From the NCBI GenBank assembly GCA_030432655.1, contig JAUILA010000025.1:1-64000 (forward strand): DNA of 64,000 nt, given 5' to 3'. Under the pieces are notes generated by a model. It was not told where the DNA came from. It did no database searches and was given only the letters and a program-made list of their open reading frames with translations. The translations under genes and the position numbers were made by a program. This DNA comes from Bacteroidia bacterium (GTDB lineage: Bacteria > Bacteroidota > Bacteroidia > Cytophagales > Cyclobacteriaceae). Below are positions 1-7,593 of the stretch, in pieces. The first letter of the stretch is position 1; each line of letters starts with the position of its first letter.

Positions 1-51
1 GATTGACATGACGCAAAGTTACGTTTCTGCTTTAAATACGCAACGAATGAA

Positions 52-660
52 TTACATATGATCTTTCTTGTTCTTGACCAGGTCATACATGAGTTCACGG
101 GCTCTGTGGAGCTGCGCCTTGATGGTGCCCAGGGGAGCGTTCAGCTCTTCGGCTATTTCCTCATAACTGTACTCCTTGAAATAACGAAGGCGTACCAGTC
201 GCTGGTATTTGGGAGGTAACTTGGTGACAAAGAGCTGAATCAGCTCTATTTTCTGACTTTTGATGGCCTCTTCCTGCGGGTTCAGGTTGTGATCTTCCAC
301 GTCTATCTGAACCGCATCCCCGTTATCGTCGTGAAAACTGGTATCCAGGCTCATGGTCTCCAGCCTTTTTTTGCGAATAAAATCAATGGCATTATTGGTG
401 GCAATACGGAAAAGCCAGGTAGAAAAGGTATAGTCTTTCTTGAACCGGTGCAGATTTTTGAAAGCCTTGGCAAACGCTTCTATCGTAAGGTCCTCGGCAT
501 CATCAATATTCCGGACCATTTTAAGGATCATATGATAGACAGGACGCTTATACCGTTCCATTAAAACCGCATAGGCCTGCTCGTCAGATTCCTTAACCGC
601 CAGGTCAATTAGTCTGAAATCTTCCAGGGCTTTATCGGAAAATTGTTTTTTTACTTCCAT
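52..660 (-). CDS. ECF-type RNA polymerase sigma factor (sigma-70 family)
   Basis: This 202-residue protein has the two-domain ECF layout. Region 2 lies at about residues 28-100 and contains the DDAEDLTIEAFAKAF and TFSTWLFRIATNNAIDFIRKK stretches used for core binding and -10 recognition. Region 4 lies at about 145-195 and carries the helix-turn-helix YSYEEIAEELNAPLGTIKAQL. It would direct RNA polymerase to a specific regulon in the cytoplasm. It starts inside the last codons of the upstream glycosyltransferase (10-bp overlap), so the two are almost certainly cotranscribed and translationally coupled. No anti-sigma factor is visible next to it, although only 51 bases lie downstream. Family assignment is firm; target promoters cannot be inferred. 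Confidence 0.93.
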   Translation of the reverse strand: MEVKKQFSDKALEDFRLIDLAVKESDEQAYAVLMERYKRPVYHMILKMVRNIDDAEDLTIEAFAKAFKNLHRFKKDYTFSTWLFRIATNNAIDFIRKKRLETMSLDTSFHDDNGDAVQIDVEDHNLNPQEEAIKSQKIELIQLFVTKLPPKYQRLVRLRYFKEYSYEEIAEELNAPLGTIKAQLHRARELMYDLVKNKKDHM

Positions 661-1754
661 CTGATCCTTTTAGTAAAGGTAGCCGATAAGCCTGTAAATG
701 TATAATACCCCACAAACATCCAGTCCAGGAATGTTATCCAGGCAACCGGAATATCTGCTTTGAGCTTTCGACCTGTCTTACTCAACGTAATATGCAGCAA
801 CAACGTTCGGGTTACATATCCTGCCATGGCAAATAACCATCCGCCGGGTACAATGGCAACCACAATTGTCAGCAGCAAACCAAATATATGCGATAATGAC
901 ATAACCCCCAACAGGAAGCGGCTGGCTGGCTTGTAATGCTTCCCAACGGATAAATGACGTCTTTTCTGGATGAAAAACTCCCTCCAGGTTTTTTTTGGAA
1001 TGGAGAATGTAAAGCTTTCGTCAGTAAGCACGACTTCGGTGGTGGCGCCATGTGCGTACCGGTTAACGAGGAGATCATCATCCCCGCCTACCAGTTGTCC
1101 GAATCCGCGGAATCCCTTATTGGCAAGGAATACTGATTTCCTGTACGCCAGGTTGCGGCCGGTTGCCATGTACGGCCTTCTGCCCATAGCAGCAGACAGG
1201 AAATGAATGGCTGTCCAGAGTGTTTCGTACCTGATAAAAAGGTTTAACAGTCCATCGTGCTTCTCGTACATAGAATGCCCCAGCACAAACGCAGTGTCCG
1301 TCCCGAAACCGCCGGCCATATCCCGGAGCCAGAGATCCGAGGCCGGCCGACAGTCGGCATCAGTAAGTACCAGCTGGTCATACCGGGCTGCTTTAATGGC
1401 CAGGGTCAGACCGTATTTTTTTCCGTTCATGTGATCGGGGAGGTGTTCGACGGTCAGGTATCGCAGTTTTTTATATTCCGCCGAAGCAGCCATCAGGTAT
1501 TCATGCGAGCCGTCATTGCTGCGGTCATCTACTATGATCACCTCGAATGAATGATATTTCTGTTTGAAAAGCATCGGAAGAAGTACCTTAAGATTCTCTT
1601 CCTCATCATGTGCACAGACGATAATCGTGACAGGCTCCGTGTTTTCCGGACGGGTAGAATCGGGACGGGAGAATCGGATGAGTATAATGGTCAGGTGGAT
1701 ACACTGAACCACAATACAACTGCAAAAAATACCAAGCAGGATATTCAGGAACAT
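651..1754 (-). CDS. Glycosyltransferase family 2, membrane-anchored
   Basis: A GT-A glycosyltransferase with a hydrophobic N-terminal segment, the nucleotide-sugar core (TIIVCAHDEEEN, VIIVDDRSNDGS), a metal-binding TDADCRP motif, a GGDDDL acceptor-site motif, an RRH stretch near the usual QxxRW position, and two or three C-terminal membrane helices. It probably transfers a sugar to a lipid or surface polysaccharide at the inner membrane; donor and acceptor are unknown. An in-frame TTG at 1775 lies inside a perfect -7 promoter element, so I place the start at the ATG at 1754 (367 residues). The ECF sigma gene begins inside its last codons. Confidence 0.85.
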   Translation of the reverse strand: MFLNILLGIFCSCIVVQCIHLTIILIRFSRPDSTRPENTEPVTIIVCAHDEEENLKVLLPMLFKQKYHSFEVIIVDDRSNDGSHEYLMAASAEYKKLRYLTVEHLPDHMNGKKYGLTLAIKAARYDQLVLTDADCRPASDLWLRDMAGGFGTDTAFVLGHSMYEKHDGLLNLFIRYETLWTAIHFLSAAMGRRPYMATGRNLAYRKSVFLANKGFRGFGQLVGGDDDLLVNRYAHGATTEVVLTDESFTFSIPKKTWREFFIQKRRHLSVGKHYKPASRFLLGVMSLSHIFGLLLTIVVAIVPGGWLFAMAGYVTRTLLLHITLSKTGRKLKADIPVAWITFLDWMFVGYYTFTGLSATFTKRIRWK

Positions 1755-1772
1755 ACAGGAAAAATTCTTGAG

Positions 1773-1780
1773 CAAATATA
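1773..1780 (-). promoter_or_regulatory. Bacteroidetes -7 element TATATTTG upstream of the glycosyltransferase
   Basis: Read on the minus strand the sequence is TATATTTG, a full match to TAnnTTTG, followed by C. A good -33 TTTG is not evident (TTTAAG lies at about the right distance). The expected transcript would begin near 1767, about a dozen bases before the ATG at 1754, and would also carry the sigma gene. Confidence 0.5.
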
Positions 1781-1856
1781 AAAGGATTTTTTACATCGCC
1801 TTAAATGATAATTTGTGAAAACAGACATGGAAATACAGAATAAGTACCGATTCCTG

Positions 1857-1864
1857 TATTTTTG
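1857..1864 (+). promoter_or_regulatory. -7 element TATTTTTG directly before tgt (probably leaderless)
   Basis: TATTTTTG is a full match to TAnnTTTG and is separated from the tgt ATG at 1871 by six bases (CCGGGC). Transcription starting 4-6 bases downstream of the box would begin at or next to the start codon. The same arrangement, with nearly the same bases, precedes hisS at 34412-34419. No clear -33 box is seen. Confidence 0.45.
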
Positions 1865-1870
1865 CCGGGC

Positions 1871-3001
1871 ATGGAATTTAAACTTACAGCAAAGGATCCG
1901 GGATCAGCGGCAAGAGCCGGTAAGGTCTCCACCGCTCATGGAGACATCGAGACGCCGGTATTTATGCCTGTTGGAACCGCAGGATCAGTCAAGGCCGTTC
2001 ACCAGCGAGAACTCAAGGAAGACATAAACGCCATGATCATTCTTGGCAATACCTATCACCTTAATCTGCGGCCCGGGCTTGATGTGCTTCAAAGTGCCGG
2101 CGGACTGCATAAATTCAATGGCTGGGACCGCCCTATACTCACCGACAGCGGTGGTTACCAGGTATATTCCTTATCGGACGCCCGGAAAATAAAGGAGGAG
2201 GGAGTTACGTTTCAGTCGCACATAGATGGCTCCAGGCACCACTTCACCCCGGAAGGGGTTATGGATATCCAGCGAAAAATTGGCGCCGATATCGTCATGG
2301 CATTCGACGAATGCACGCCGTATCCCTGTGAATACGACTACGCCAGGGATTCCATGCAGATGACCCACCGCTGGCTCCGCAGATGCTGCGACCGGTTCGA
2401 CAGCACGGAAGGACTCTACGGGTACGAGCAAACACTTTTTCCAATTGTCCAGGGCAGCGTGTATAAAGACCTGCGCAAACAATCAGCTGAAACTATCGCC
2501 GGATTCGGCCGGGAAGGAAATGCCATTGGCGGATTATCTGTCGGCGAACCGGCTGAGATGATGTACGAGATGACAGACCTGGTCTGTAATATTCTCCCGT
2601 CAGATAAACCGCGCTACCTGATGGGGGTAGGCACTCCGGCCAATATACTCGAATGCATTGCACTGGGGGTTGATATGTTTGATTGCGTCATGCCTACCCG
2701 GAATGCCCGGAACGGGATGCTTTTCACCACACAGGGTATTATCAATATCCGCAATGAGAAATGGAAAAATGTGCATGAACCGATCGATCCGGAACTGGGT
2801 GGTTACGTATCCACCTTTTATTCCAGGGCGTATTTACGGCATCTGATTCACAGCAAAGAAATTTTAGGCGCGCAAATTGCTAGTATTCATAATCTGACTT
2901 TCTACCTTTGGTTGGTAAGGGAAGCCCGTAAACAGATAGAGAATGGTACTTTTGCCGGCTGGAAGAATGATATGGTCAGCCGTGTTTCCCGCCGATTGTA
3001 A
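1871..3001 (+). CDS. tgt: Queuine/preQ1 tRNA-ribosyltransferase (TGT)
   Basis: This 376-residue TIM-barrel enzyme exchanges guanine-34 of GUN anticodons for preQ1 (bacterial queuosine pathway). Recognisable are TPVFMPVGTAGSVKA, ILGNTYHL, the TDSGGYQV active-site motif, GGLSVGEP, YLMGVGTP, and the nucleophile region DMFDCVMPTRNARNG. A TTG nine bases upstream is in frame, but family members begin with the MEFKL-like sequence encoded at 1871. The C-terminal region normally carrying CxCxxC...H for zinc instead reads ELGGYVSTFYSRAYLRHL, so all three zinc cysteines are missing while IHN is kept. The stop overlaps the next start (TAATG), making it first in a three-gene operon. Confidence 0.97.
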   Translation: MEFKLTAKDPGSAARAGKVSTAHGDIETPVFMPVGTAGSVKAVHQRELKEDINAMIILGNTYHLNLRPGLDVLQSAGGLHKFNGWDRPILTDSGGYQVYSLSDARKIKEEGVTFQSHIDGSRHHFTPEGVMDIQRKIGADIVMAFDECTPYPCEYDYARDSMQMTHRWLRRCCDRFDSTEGLYGYEQTLFPIVQGSVYKDLRKQSAETIAGFGREGNAIGGLSVGEPAEMMYEMTDLVCNILPSDKPRYLMGVGTPANILECIALGVDMFDCVMPTRNARNGMLFTTQGIINIRNEKWKNVHEPIDPELGGYVSTFYSRAYLRHLIHSKEILGAQIASIHNLTFYLWLVREARKQIENGTFAGWKNDMVSRVSRRL

Positions 3002-4074
3002 TGAAACTGCTCGATAAGTACATATTAAAGCGATTTCTTTCCTCATTCGTTTTTACGGTGTTGATCATTGTCCTGGTCATCCTGGTAATTGACATTACGG
3101 AGAAAACAGATGATTTCAGCGAATCCGGTGCCACCACGATGCAGATCATCGGGTATTATGCCAACTGGATACCCTGGATGGCCAATTTCATCACACCGCT
3201 CACCACCTTTATTGCTACGGTATTTGTCACTGCGCAGCTGGCCGGCAGGTCGGAGATTATTGCTATTCTCAGCAGTGGCGTTTCTTTCCGAAGAATGCTG
3301 GTACCCTATATGATTGGGGCAACACTGATCGCCATCTCAAGTTTTGTGCTGAATGGCTGGATCATTCCAAATTCCAATAAGCCAAGGATTCAGTTTGAAA
3401 TGGAATACCTGGGAAAACAGGACAACCAGAATCACTCCAACATCCATATGCAGATCGCTCCGGACACCTACCTGTACCTGAGGACATACAATAATCAGTC
3501 GAATGTAGGGTATAATTTTACCCTGGAGCGCATGGAGGGGACTGAGTTAAAAGAAAAAATTTCGGCCAACCGCATCAGCTGGGATGATGAAGACCGGAAC
3601 TGGAAACTGGTTACCTGGAAGCAACATACGCTGGACAGCTTGCGCGAATCAATCAGGGAAGGCCGCGAAATGGATACTGTTTTGAATATTTTCCCGGAAG
3701 ATTTTGATAATGAATACCGTTCCTACGACGGCATGACCCTGAAGGAACTTAACGATCACATTGATAAGCTGAAGCTGCGCGGAGCCAGCAATATTATGAT
3801 CTATGAGGTGGAAAAATACACGCGGTTCACTTCGCCTTTTGCCGTTCTGATCCTCACCTTTATGGGGGTGATCGTTTCATCCCGGAAAACAAGGGGTGGG
3901 GCTGGTTTCCAGATCGCACTCGGATTTCTTCTGTCTTTCCTCTTTATCCTGTTCTTTATTATCGGAAAGAGTATAGCGGAGGCGGGTAATACCAATCCGG
4001 CGCTTGCAGTGTGGTATCCGAATATTATCTTTGGAACGATCTCATTGCTCATGTACAAATATGTTCCGCGCTGA
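3001..4074 (+). CDS. LptF/LptG (YjgP/YjgQ) family permease
   Basis: A 357-residue inner-membrane protein of the YjgP/YjgQ family, the permease subunits that with LptB power lipopolysaccharide extraction from the inner membrane toward LptC/A/D. It has the typical N-terminus (LLDKYILKRFLSSFVFTVLI), helices at about 12-32, 55-78 and 97-120, a large central periplasmic beta-jellyroll segment (about 125-270), and three C-terminal helices. Sequence alone does not separate LptF from LptG, so no symbol is given. The start overlaps the tgt stop (TAATG) and its own stop overlaps the next gene (TGATG), implying translational coupling. Confidence 0.9.
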   Translation: MKLLDKYILKRFLSSFVFTVLIIVLVILVIDITEKTDDFSESGATTMQIIGYYANWIPWMANFITPLTTFIATVFVTAQLAGRSEIIAILSSGVSFRRMLVPYMIGATLIAISSFVLNGWIIPNSNKPRIQFEMEYLGKQDNQNHSNIHMQIAPDTYLYLRTYNNQSNVGYNFTLERMEGTELKEKISANRISWDDEDRNWKLVTWKQHTLDSLRESIREGREMDTVLNIFPEDFDNEYRSYDGMTLKELNDHIDKLKLRGASNIMIYEVEKYTRFTSPFAVLILTFMGVIVSSRKTRGGAGFQIALGFLLSFLFILFFIIGKSIAEAGNTNPALAVWYPNIIFGTISLLMYKYVPR

Positions 4075-4982
4075 TGTCCGCTACCAGTGATTATCTTCGG
4101 CTTCATTTCGTGGTATGGATATGGGGCTTTACCGCAATTCTTGGTGCCCTGATAACCATTCCCGCAGTGGAGATCGTCTTTTACCGAACTCTGATCGCAT
4201 CCGTGGCATTATTTATCATCCTCCTGGTGGGGAAGCGTCCGATGAAGCTCCCGGTCAGGGCTTTTCTGCCCATCTTTCTTACCGGACTTGTTATTGCTGC
4301 CCACTGGATCCTGTTTTTTGCTGCTGCCCGTGTTGCCAATGTGTCCGTTTGCCTGGCCGGCATGGCCACCTGTTCACTGTGGACGAGTCTGCTGGAGCCT
4401 GTCATTAACCGCAGAAAGGTCAGGCTTTTTGAAGTGGTCCTTGGTTTCCTCGGCTTTGTTGGCCTTTACGTGATCTTTCAGTTTGATTTTCAATACAAGT
4501 GGGGAATAATGATGGCGGTGGCATCTGCGTTTCTGGGCGCTTTGTTTACGGTTTTCAACGGTAAATTTATCCGAAAGCATAACGCCTATACAATCACGCT
4601 GTATGAAATGGCCGGGGCCTGTTTAGGCGTATTGCTCTTTTTTCCTTTTTATTCGCATTTTATGACGGAGAATGGTTTGCAGCTGCTTGGGATTCCGATG
4701 GATTGGGTTTACCTGCTTATTCTTTCCCTGGTTTGTACTGTGTTTGCTTTTTCCGAGTCGGTGACCCTGATGAAGCGGTTGTCGGCTTTTGTAGTCAACC
4801 TGACGGTTAACCTGGAGCCGGTATACGGAATTATGCTTGCCCTGCTCATTTTTCCGGAAAAGGAAGTGATGCCGGCAAATTTCTACGTGGGTACAGGCAT
4901 TATTCTCATGTCCGTCCTGATTTACCCGGTAATTAACAGGTACTACCGGAGACGGCCTTTAAATGTCGATAATCTTCGTTAG
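4074..4982 (+). CDS. EamA/DMT-family transporter (RhaT/YdcZ type)
   Basis: A 302-residue protein with about ten hydrophobic helices arranged as two EamA repeats (roughly 5-135 and 145-290), the hallmark of drug/metabolite transporters. The motif-like stretches FYRTLIASVALFIILL and VNLTVNLEPVYGIMLALLIFPE are typical. Substrate is unknown; members export amino acids, nucleosides or other metabolites. I start it at the ATG at 4074, which overlaps the permease stop (TGATG); an upstream in-frame GTG would run 21 codons into the previous gene. Its 3' end overlaps the convergent ispE by 4 bp. Confidence 0.88.
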   Translation: MSATSDYLRLHFVVWIWGFTAILGALITIPAVEIVFYRTLIASVALFIILLVGKRPMKLPVRAFLPIFLTGLVIAAHWILFFAAARVANVSVCLAGMATCSLWTSLLEPVINRRKVRLFEVVLGFLGFVGLYVIFQFDFQYKWGIMMAVASAFLGALFTVFNGKFIRKHNAYTITLYEMAGACLGVLLFFPFYSHFMTENGLQLLGIPMDWVYLLILSLVCTVFAFSESVTLMKRLSAFVVNLTVNLEPVYGIMLALLIFPEKEVMPANFYVGTGIILMSVLIYPVINRYYRRRPLNVDNLR

Positions 4983-5785
4983 TCAAGTTTTCCGTCACGG
5001 ATGAGGCAGTCAGGCGGTAATTCCATCACGGGCGGCTGACTTCTGAAAAGGCCGAAAACCGCGGAACCCGAGCCTGACATCGCTGCATACCAGGCATCAT
5101 TGGCATACAGGTCGTTGATCAGGTTACCGATCACCGGATGGTTGTTTGTGACAGTTGGTTCAAAATCATTTACAAGCTGATTCTTCCACAATTGCTGTTT
5201 GCCAAGAATGTTTTCCAGCGGTTCCCTGGTGGCATCGGGTTTTACCCCAGCGTAGGCCTCTGCCGTTCCTACGTGAATACCCGGATAAATGATCCGAACC
5301 CAGGAATCAGACAGGGAAAGGGAAATGGATTGAAGTTCCGTGCCGGTCCCGGTGGCAAGAACGGGTTTTCCTTCGATAAAAAAAGGACAGTCACTACCCA
5401 GTCGCGATGCATAGTTCAGAAGCTGCCCGGTGGTTAGTCCCAGGGAAAACAGTTCGTTCAGCATTTTCAGGGTAAATGCTCCGTCAGAAGAGCCTCCGCC
5501 AAGACCTGCACCCATGGGAATGGCTTTGTGCAGGTGCATGAGCACATCAGGGATATCAAAGTCTGTTTTCAGGAGATTCAGCGCCTTAAGACATAGATTA
5601 TGTTCAGGACTGCCGGGAATGGGCAATCCGCTGGAGGTAAATGAGGTGTGATATGCGGGAACAATTTCAAGTACATCACAGACCGGTACCGCATAAAAAC
5701 AGGTGGCTATCTCGTGATAGCCATCTGTTCTTTTTTTCAAAATGCGGAGCCCAAGGTTAATCTTGGCATGGGGGAAAGTGATCAT
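4979..5785 (-). CDS. ispE: 4-diphosphocytidyl-2-C-methyl-D-erythritol kinase
   Basis: A GHMP kinase of 268 residues, the usual length for IspE, which phosphorylates CDP-ME at the 2-hydroxyl in the non-mevalonate isoprenoid pathway in the cytoplasm. The substrate-binding AKINLGL motif (Lys8, Asn10), the glycine-rich ATP loop PMGAGLGGGSSDGA (about 90-103), the LGSDCPFF catalytic Asp motif (about 130) and the GSGSAVFGLF C-terminal motif are all present. The ATG follows directly after the ancestral fabI stop codon at 5786-5788 (TAA then ATG), so fabI and ispE form a minus-strand operon. The 3' end overlaps the convergent transporter gene by 4 bp. Confidence 0.97.
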   Translation of the reverse strand: MITFPHAKINLGLRILKKRTDGYHEIATCFYAVPVCDVLEIVPAYHTSFTSSGLPIPGSPEHNLCLKALNLLKTDFDIPDVLMHLHKAIPMGAGLGGGSSDGAFTLKMLNELFSLGLTTGQLLNYASRLGSDCPFFIEGKPVLATGTGTELQSISLSLSDSWVRIIYPGIHVGTAEAYAGVKPDATREPLENILGKQQLWKNQLVNDFEPTVTNNHPVIGNLINDLYANDAWYAAMSGSGSAVFGLFRSQPPVMELPPDCLIRDGKLD

Positions 5786-5857
5786 TTATTTTGATAACTC
5801 ACCGACAATATCCTCGGTAATTCCACTCGAAGAAAAACCGCCGTCATGCATCAGGTT
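5786..5857 (-). pseudogene. fabI: Detached C-terminal 23 codons of fabI behind an in-frame TAA
   Basis: Continuing the fabI frame past the TAA at 5858-5860 gives NLMHDGGFSSSGITEDIVGE followed by LSK and then TAA at 5786-5788, directly abutting the ispE ATG. This is the expected FabI C-terminus, with DGGF typical of the last conserved block. The frame has no other defect. Replacing the TAA by CAA (Gln), one base, restores a 270-residue protein of normal FabI length. The segment is therefore either lost by a nonsense mutation, read through, or interrupted only by a sequence error. Confidence 0.85.
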
Positions 5858-6598
5858 TTACATAGTTACCATCCTCGTGAAATCGGAAAACATCATGACA
5901 ATATAATTGGCACAATCCTCCCCGGAAGCGTTCCCAAGTGGAGACATTTTGTCCGCGTAATCATAAAACACGTCGAAGCCTGAAACACCGGTCCCTGCCG
6001 TGGTCATCGTGGGTGACTGGGAGATGGTATTTACGCGCACCTTGTTGAGCTTGGCAAACCGGTACCCGTAACTTCTGGCAATAGATTCGAGAACGGCTTT
6101 TGCCTGTGCCATGTCGCCGTAATCAGGGAAGGTGCGCTGAGCGGCGATGTAGCTGAGGGCAAGTATGGAACCATACTCGTTCATGGCTTCCGTTTTTTCT
6201 GCCGTCTGCAATACTTTGTGGAAAGATAATCCGGAGACATCCAACGTTTTAAGGAACCAGTCATAATTCAGATCACCATAATCCTTGCCTTTCCTGACGT
6301 TAGGGCTCATTCCGATCGAATGAAGGACAAAGTCCAGTTTTCCTCCCAGAATCTCCATTGATTTTTCAAACAGGTTCGTGAGGTCTTCGATGGAAGTGGC
6401 ATCGGCGGGAATTATTTCAGAGCCGGTTTCGTCGGCCAGTTCCTTGATGGCACCCATCCGCATGGCAATGGGTGCATTGGTCAGTACAAAAGAGGCGCCT
6501 TCTTCCCTGGCTTTCAGGGCAGTGTGCCAAGCAATGGACTTATCATCCAGTGCGCCAAAGATGATTCCTCGTTTTCCTTTTAACAGGTTGTATGCCAT
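5858..6598 (-). CDS. fabI: Enoyl-[acyl-carrier-protein] reductase (NADH), truncated at the C-terminus
   Basis: FabI performs the last reduction of each fatty-acid elongation cycle, enoyl-ACP to acyl-ACP using NAD(P)H. The 246-residue product has the divergent-SDR start GKRGIIFGALDDKSIAWHTA, the HSIGMSP segment near residue 93, and the FabI-type Tyr160-x6-Lys167 catalytic pair in the motif running from YGDMAQ to KA. It ends at SDFTRMVTM, where a TAA stands at the position of an expected Gln; the missing last 23 codons follow intact (5786-5857). Those residues help form the final strand and subunit contacts in FabI structures, so the truncated form may be impaired. It leads a fabI-ispE operon. 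Identity is secure; whether it is functional is not. Confidence 0.9.
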   Translation of the reverse strand: MAYNLLKGKRGIIFGALDDKSIAWHTALKAREEGASFVLTNAPIAMRMGAIKELADETGSEIIPADATSIEDLTNLFEKSMEILGGKLDFVLHSIGMSPNVRKGKDYGDLNYDWFLKTLDVSGLSFHKVLQTAEKTEAMNEYGSILALSYIAAQRTFPDYGDMAQAKAVLESIARSYGYRFAKLNKVRVNTISQSPTMTTAGTGVSGFDVFYDYADKMSPLGNASGEDCANYIVMMFSDFTRMVTM

Positions 6599-6644
6599 AA
6601 TGTAAGGTTGGTTTATTTGTGATTCAAATGGTTGTGCAATATTA

Positions 6645-6652
6645 CAAAATTA
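6645..6652 (-). promoter_or_regulatory. Candidate fabI -7 element TAATTTTG
   Basis: On the minus strand the sequence reads TAATTTTG, matching TAnnTTTG, about 46 bases before the fabI ATG in the 122-base fabI/murI divergent intergenic region. The near match TAATATTG lies directly downstream at 6637-6644. No convincing -33 partner was found. Confidence 0.35.
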
Positions 6653-6706
6653 TTCTCCTTTTTGGCCATATAATCGAACAGGGTCAGAATCATCTGTAAA
6701 TTAAAC

Positions 6707-6714
6707 TATCTTAG
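6707..6714 (+). promoter_or_regulatory. Candidate murI -7 element TATCTTAG, six bases before ATG
   Basis: TATCTTAG differs from TAnnTTTG at one position and is six bases from the murI ATG at 6721, the same spacing as the boxes before tgt and hisS. If active it would give a leaderless or nearly leaderless murI mRNA. Confidence 0.3.
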
Positions 6715-6720
6715 CAGCCT

Positions 6721-7527
6721 ATGGATGCATCCAAACCAATTGGCATATTTGACAGCGGCATAGGTGGGCTTACCGTGGCCCACGCTATCAAAACAAGGCT
6801 GCCAAATGAATCAATTATATATTTTGGTGACACAGCCCATCTGCCGTACGGGGATAAATCAGAGGCGGCGGTTCAGGCCTACAGTGTTAAAATCGCGGAT
6901 GTTCTTCTTCAGAAGGGCTGTAAGGTGATCGTAATCGCATGTAATTCCGCTTCTTCGGCCGCTTACGAATTACTCAAGGAATATGTGGGTAAAAAGGCCC
7001 TGGTGGTCAATGTTATTGATCCCATGGTGGAATATGTCGGGATACATTACCGGAATGCCCGGATCGGGTTGATCGGGACAAGAAGAACGATTGATTCCCA
7101 TGTTTACCAGGATAAAATCAGTGAGCTCGATCAGCAAATTGAACTTTGTTCTTTGCCTACTCCGCTGCTGGTTCCCATGATCGAGGAGGGGTTCTTCAAT
7201 AACCGGATCAGTGATGAAATAATAGAAGCTTATCTGGGTGATCCTGTTATCAGTGACATAGAAGCAATTATTCTGGGGTGTACTCATTATCCGTTGATCC
7301 GTAAACAGGTGGTTGCCTATTATAATGAAAAAGTTCATGTCCTGGATTCATCGGATATCACCGCGGTATACCTGAAAGATCTGCTGGAAGCAAATCACCT
7401 GTTGTCAGCAGAACAATCCGGGGATGATGTATTCCTGGTATCTGACTATACCCGGTCGTTTGAAGCATCCACCAAACTCTTTTTCCGGGAGCGGGTGGAA
7501 TTGATAAAATATGCGCTCTGGGAATAG
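6721..7527 (+). CDS. murI: Glutamate racemase
   Basis: A 268-residue cofactor-independent racemase that makes D-glutamate for peptidoglycan precursors in the cytoplasm. The two catalytic cysteines are present in ACNSASSAA (Cys74) and GCTHYPL (Cys187), and the N-terminal FDSGIGGLTV motif carries Asp11. Length and motif order are standard. It stands alone on the plus strand, divergent from fabI, with 66 bases before nuoH; no strong terminator separates it from nuoH, so readthrough is possible. Confidence 0.97.
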   Translation: MDASKPIGIFDSGIGGLTVAHAIKTRLPNESIIYFGDTAHLPYGDKSEAAVQAYSVKIADVLLQKGCKVIVIACNSASSAAYELLKEYVGKKALVVNVIDPMVEYVGIHYRNARIGLIGTRRTIDSHVYQDKISELDQQIELCSLPTPLLVPMIEEGFFNNRISDEIIEAYLGDPVISDIEAIILGCTHYPLIRKQVVAYYNEKVHVLDSSDITAVYLKDLLEANHLLSAEQSGDDVFLVSDYTRSFEASTKLFFRERVELIKYALWE

Positions 7528-7593
7528 GTACAAGTAGTATTTTTTATTTACTTGCCGTCCTAAGGCGTTAGATTATTTAATGTTGGCTATCAG

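Noticed and set aside
1862-1870. TTG at 1862 as the tgt start
   Set aside because: It lies within the -7 box, and the family N-terminus corresponds to the ATG at 1871.
5858-5860. Reading the fabI TAA as glutamine through a variant genetic code
   Set aside because: Many intact genes in the window (for example ispE's upstream neighbour frame, the PurF-like gene and the kinase) end with TAA at the expected place, so TAA is a stop in this organism; only a local explanation fits.
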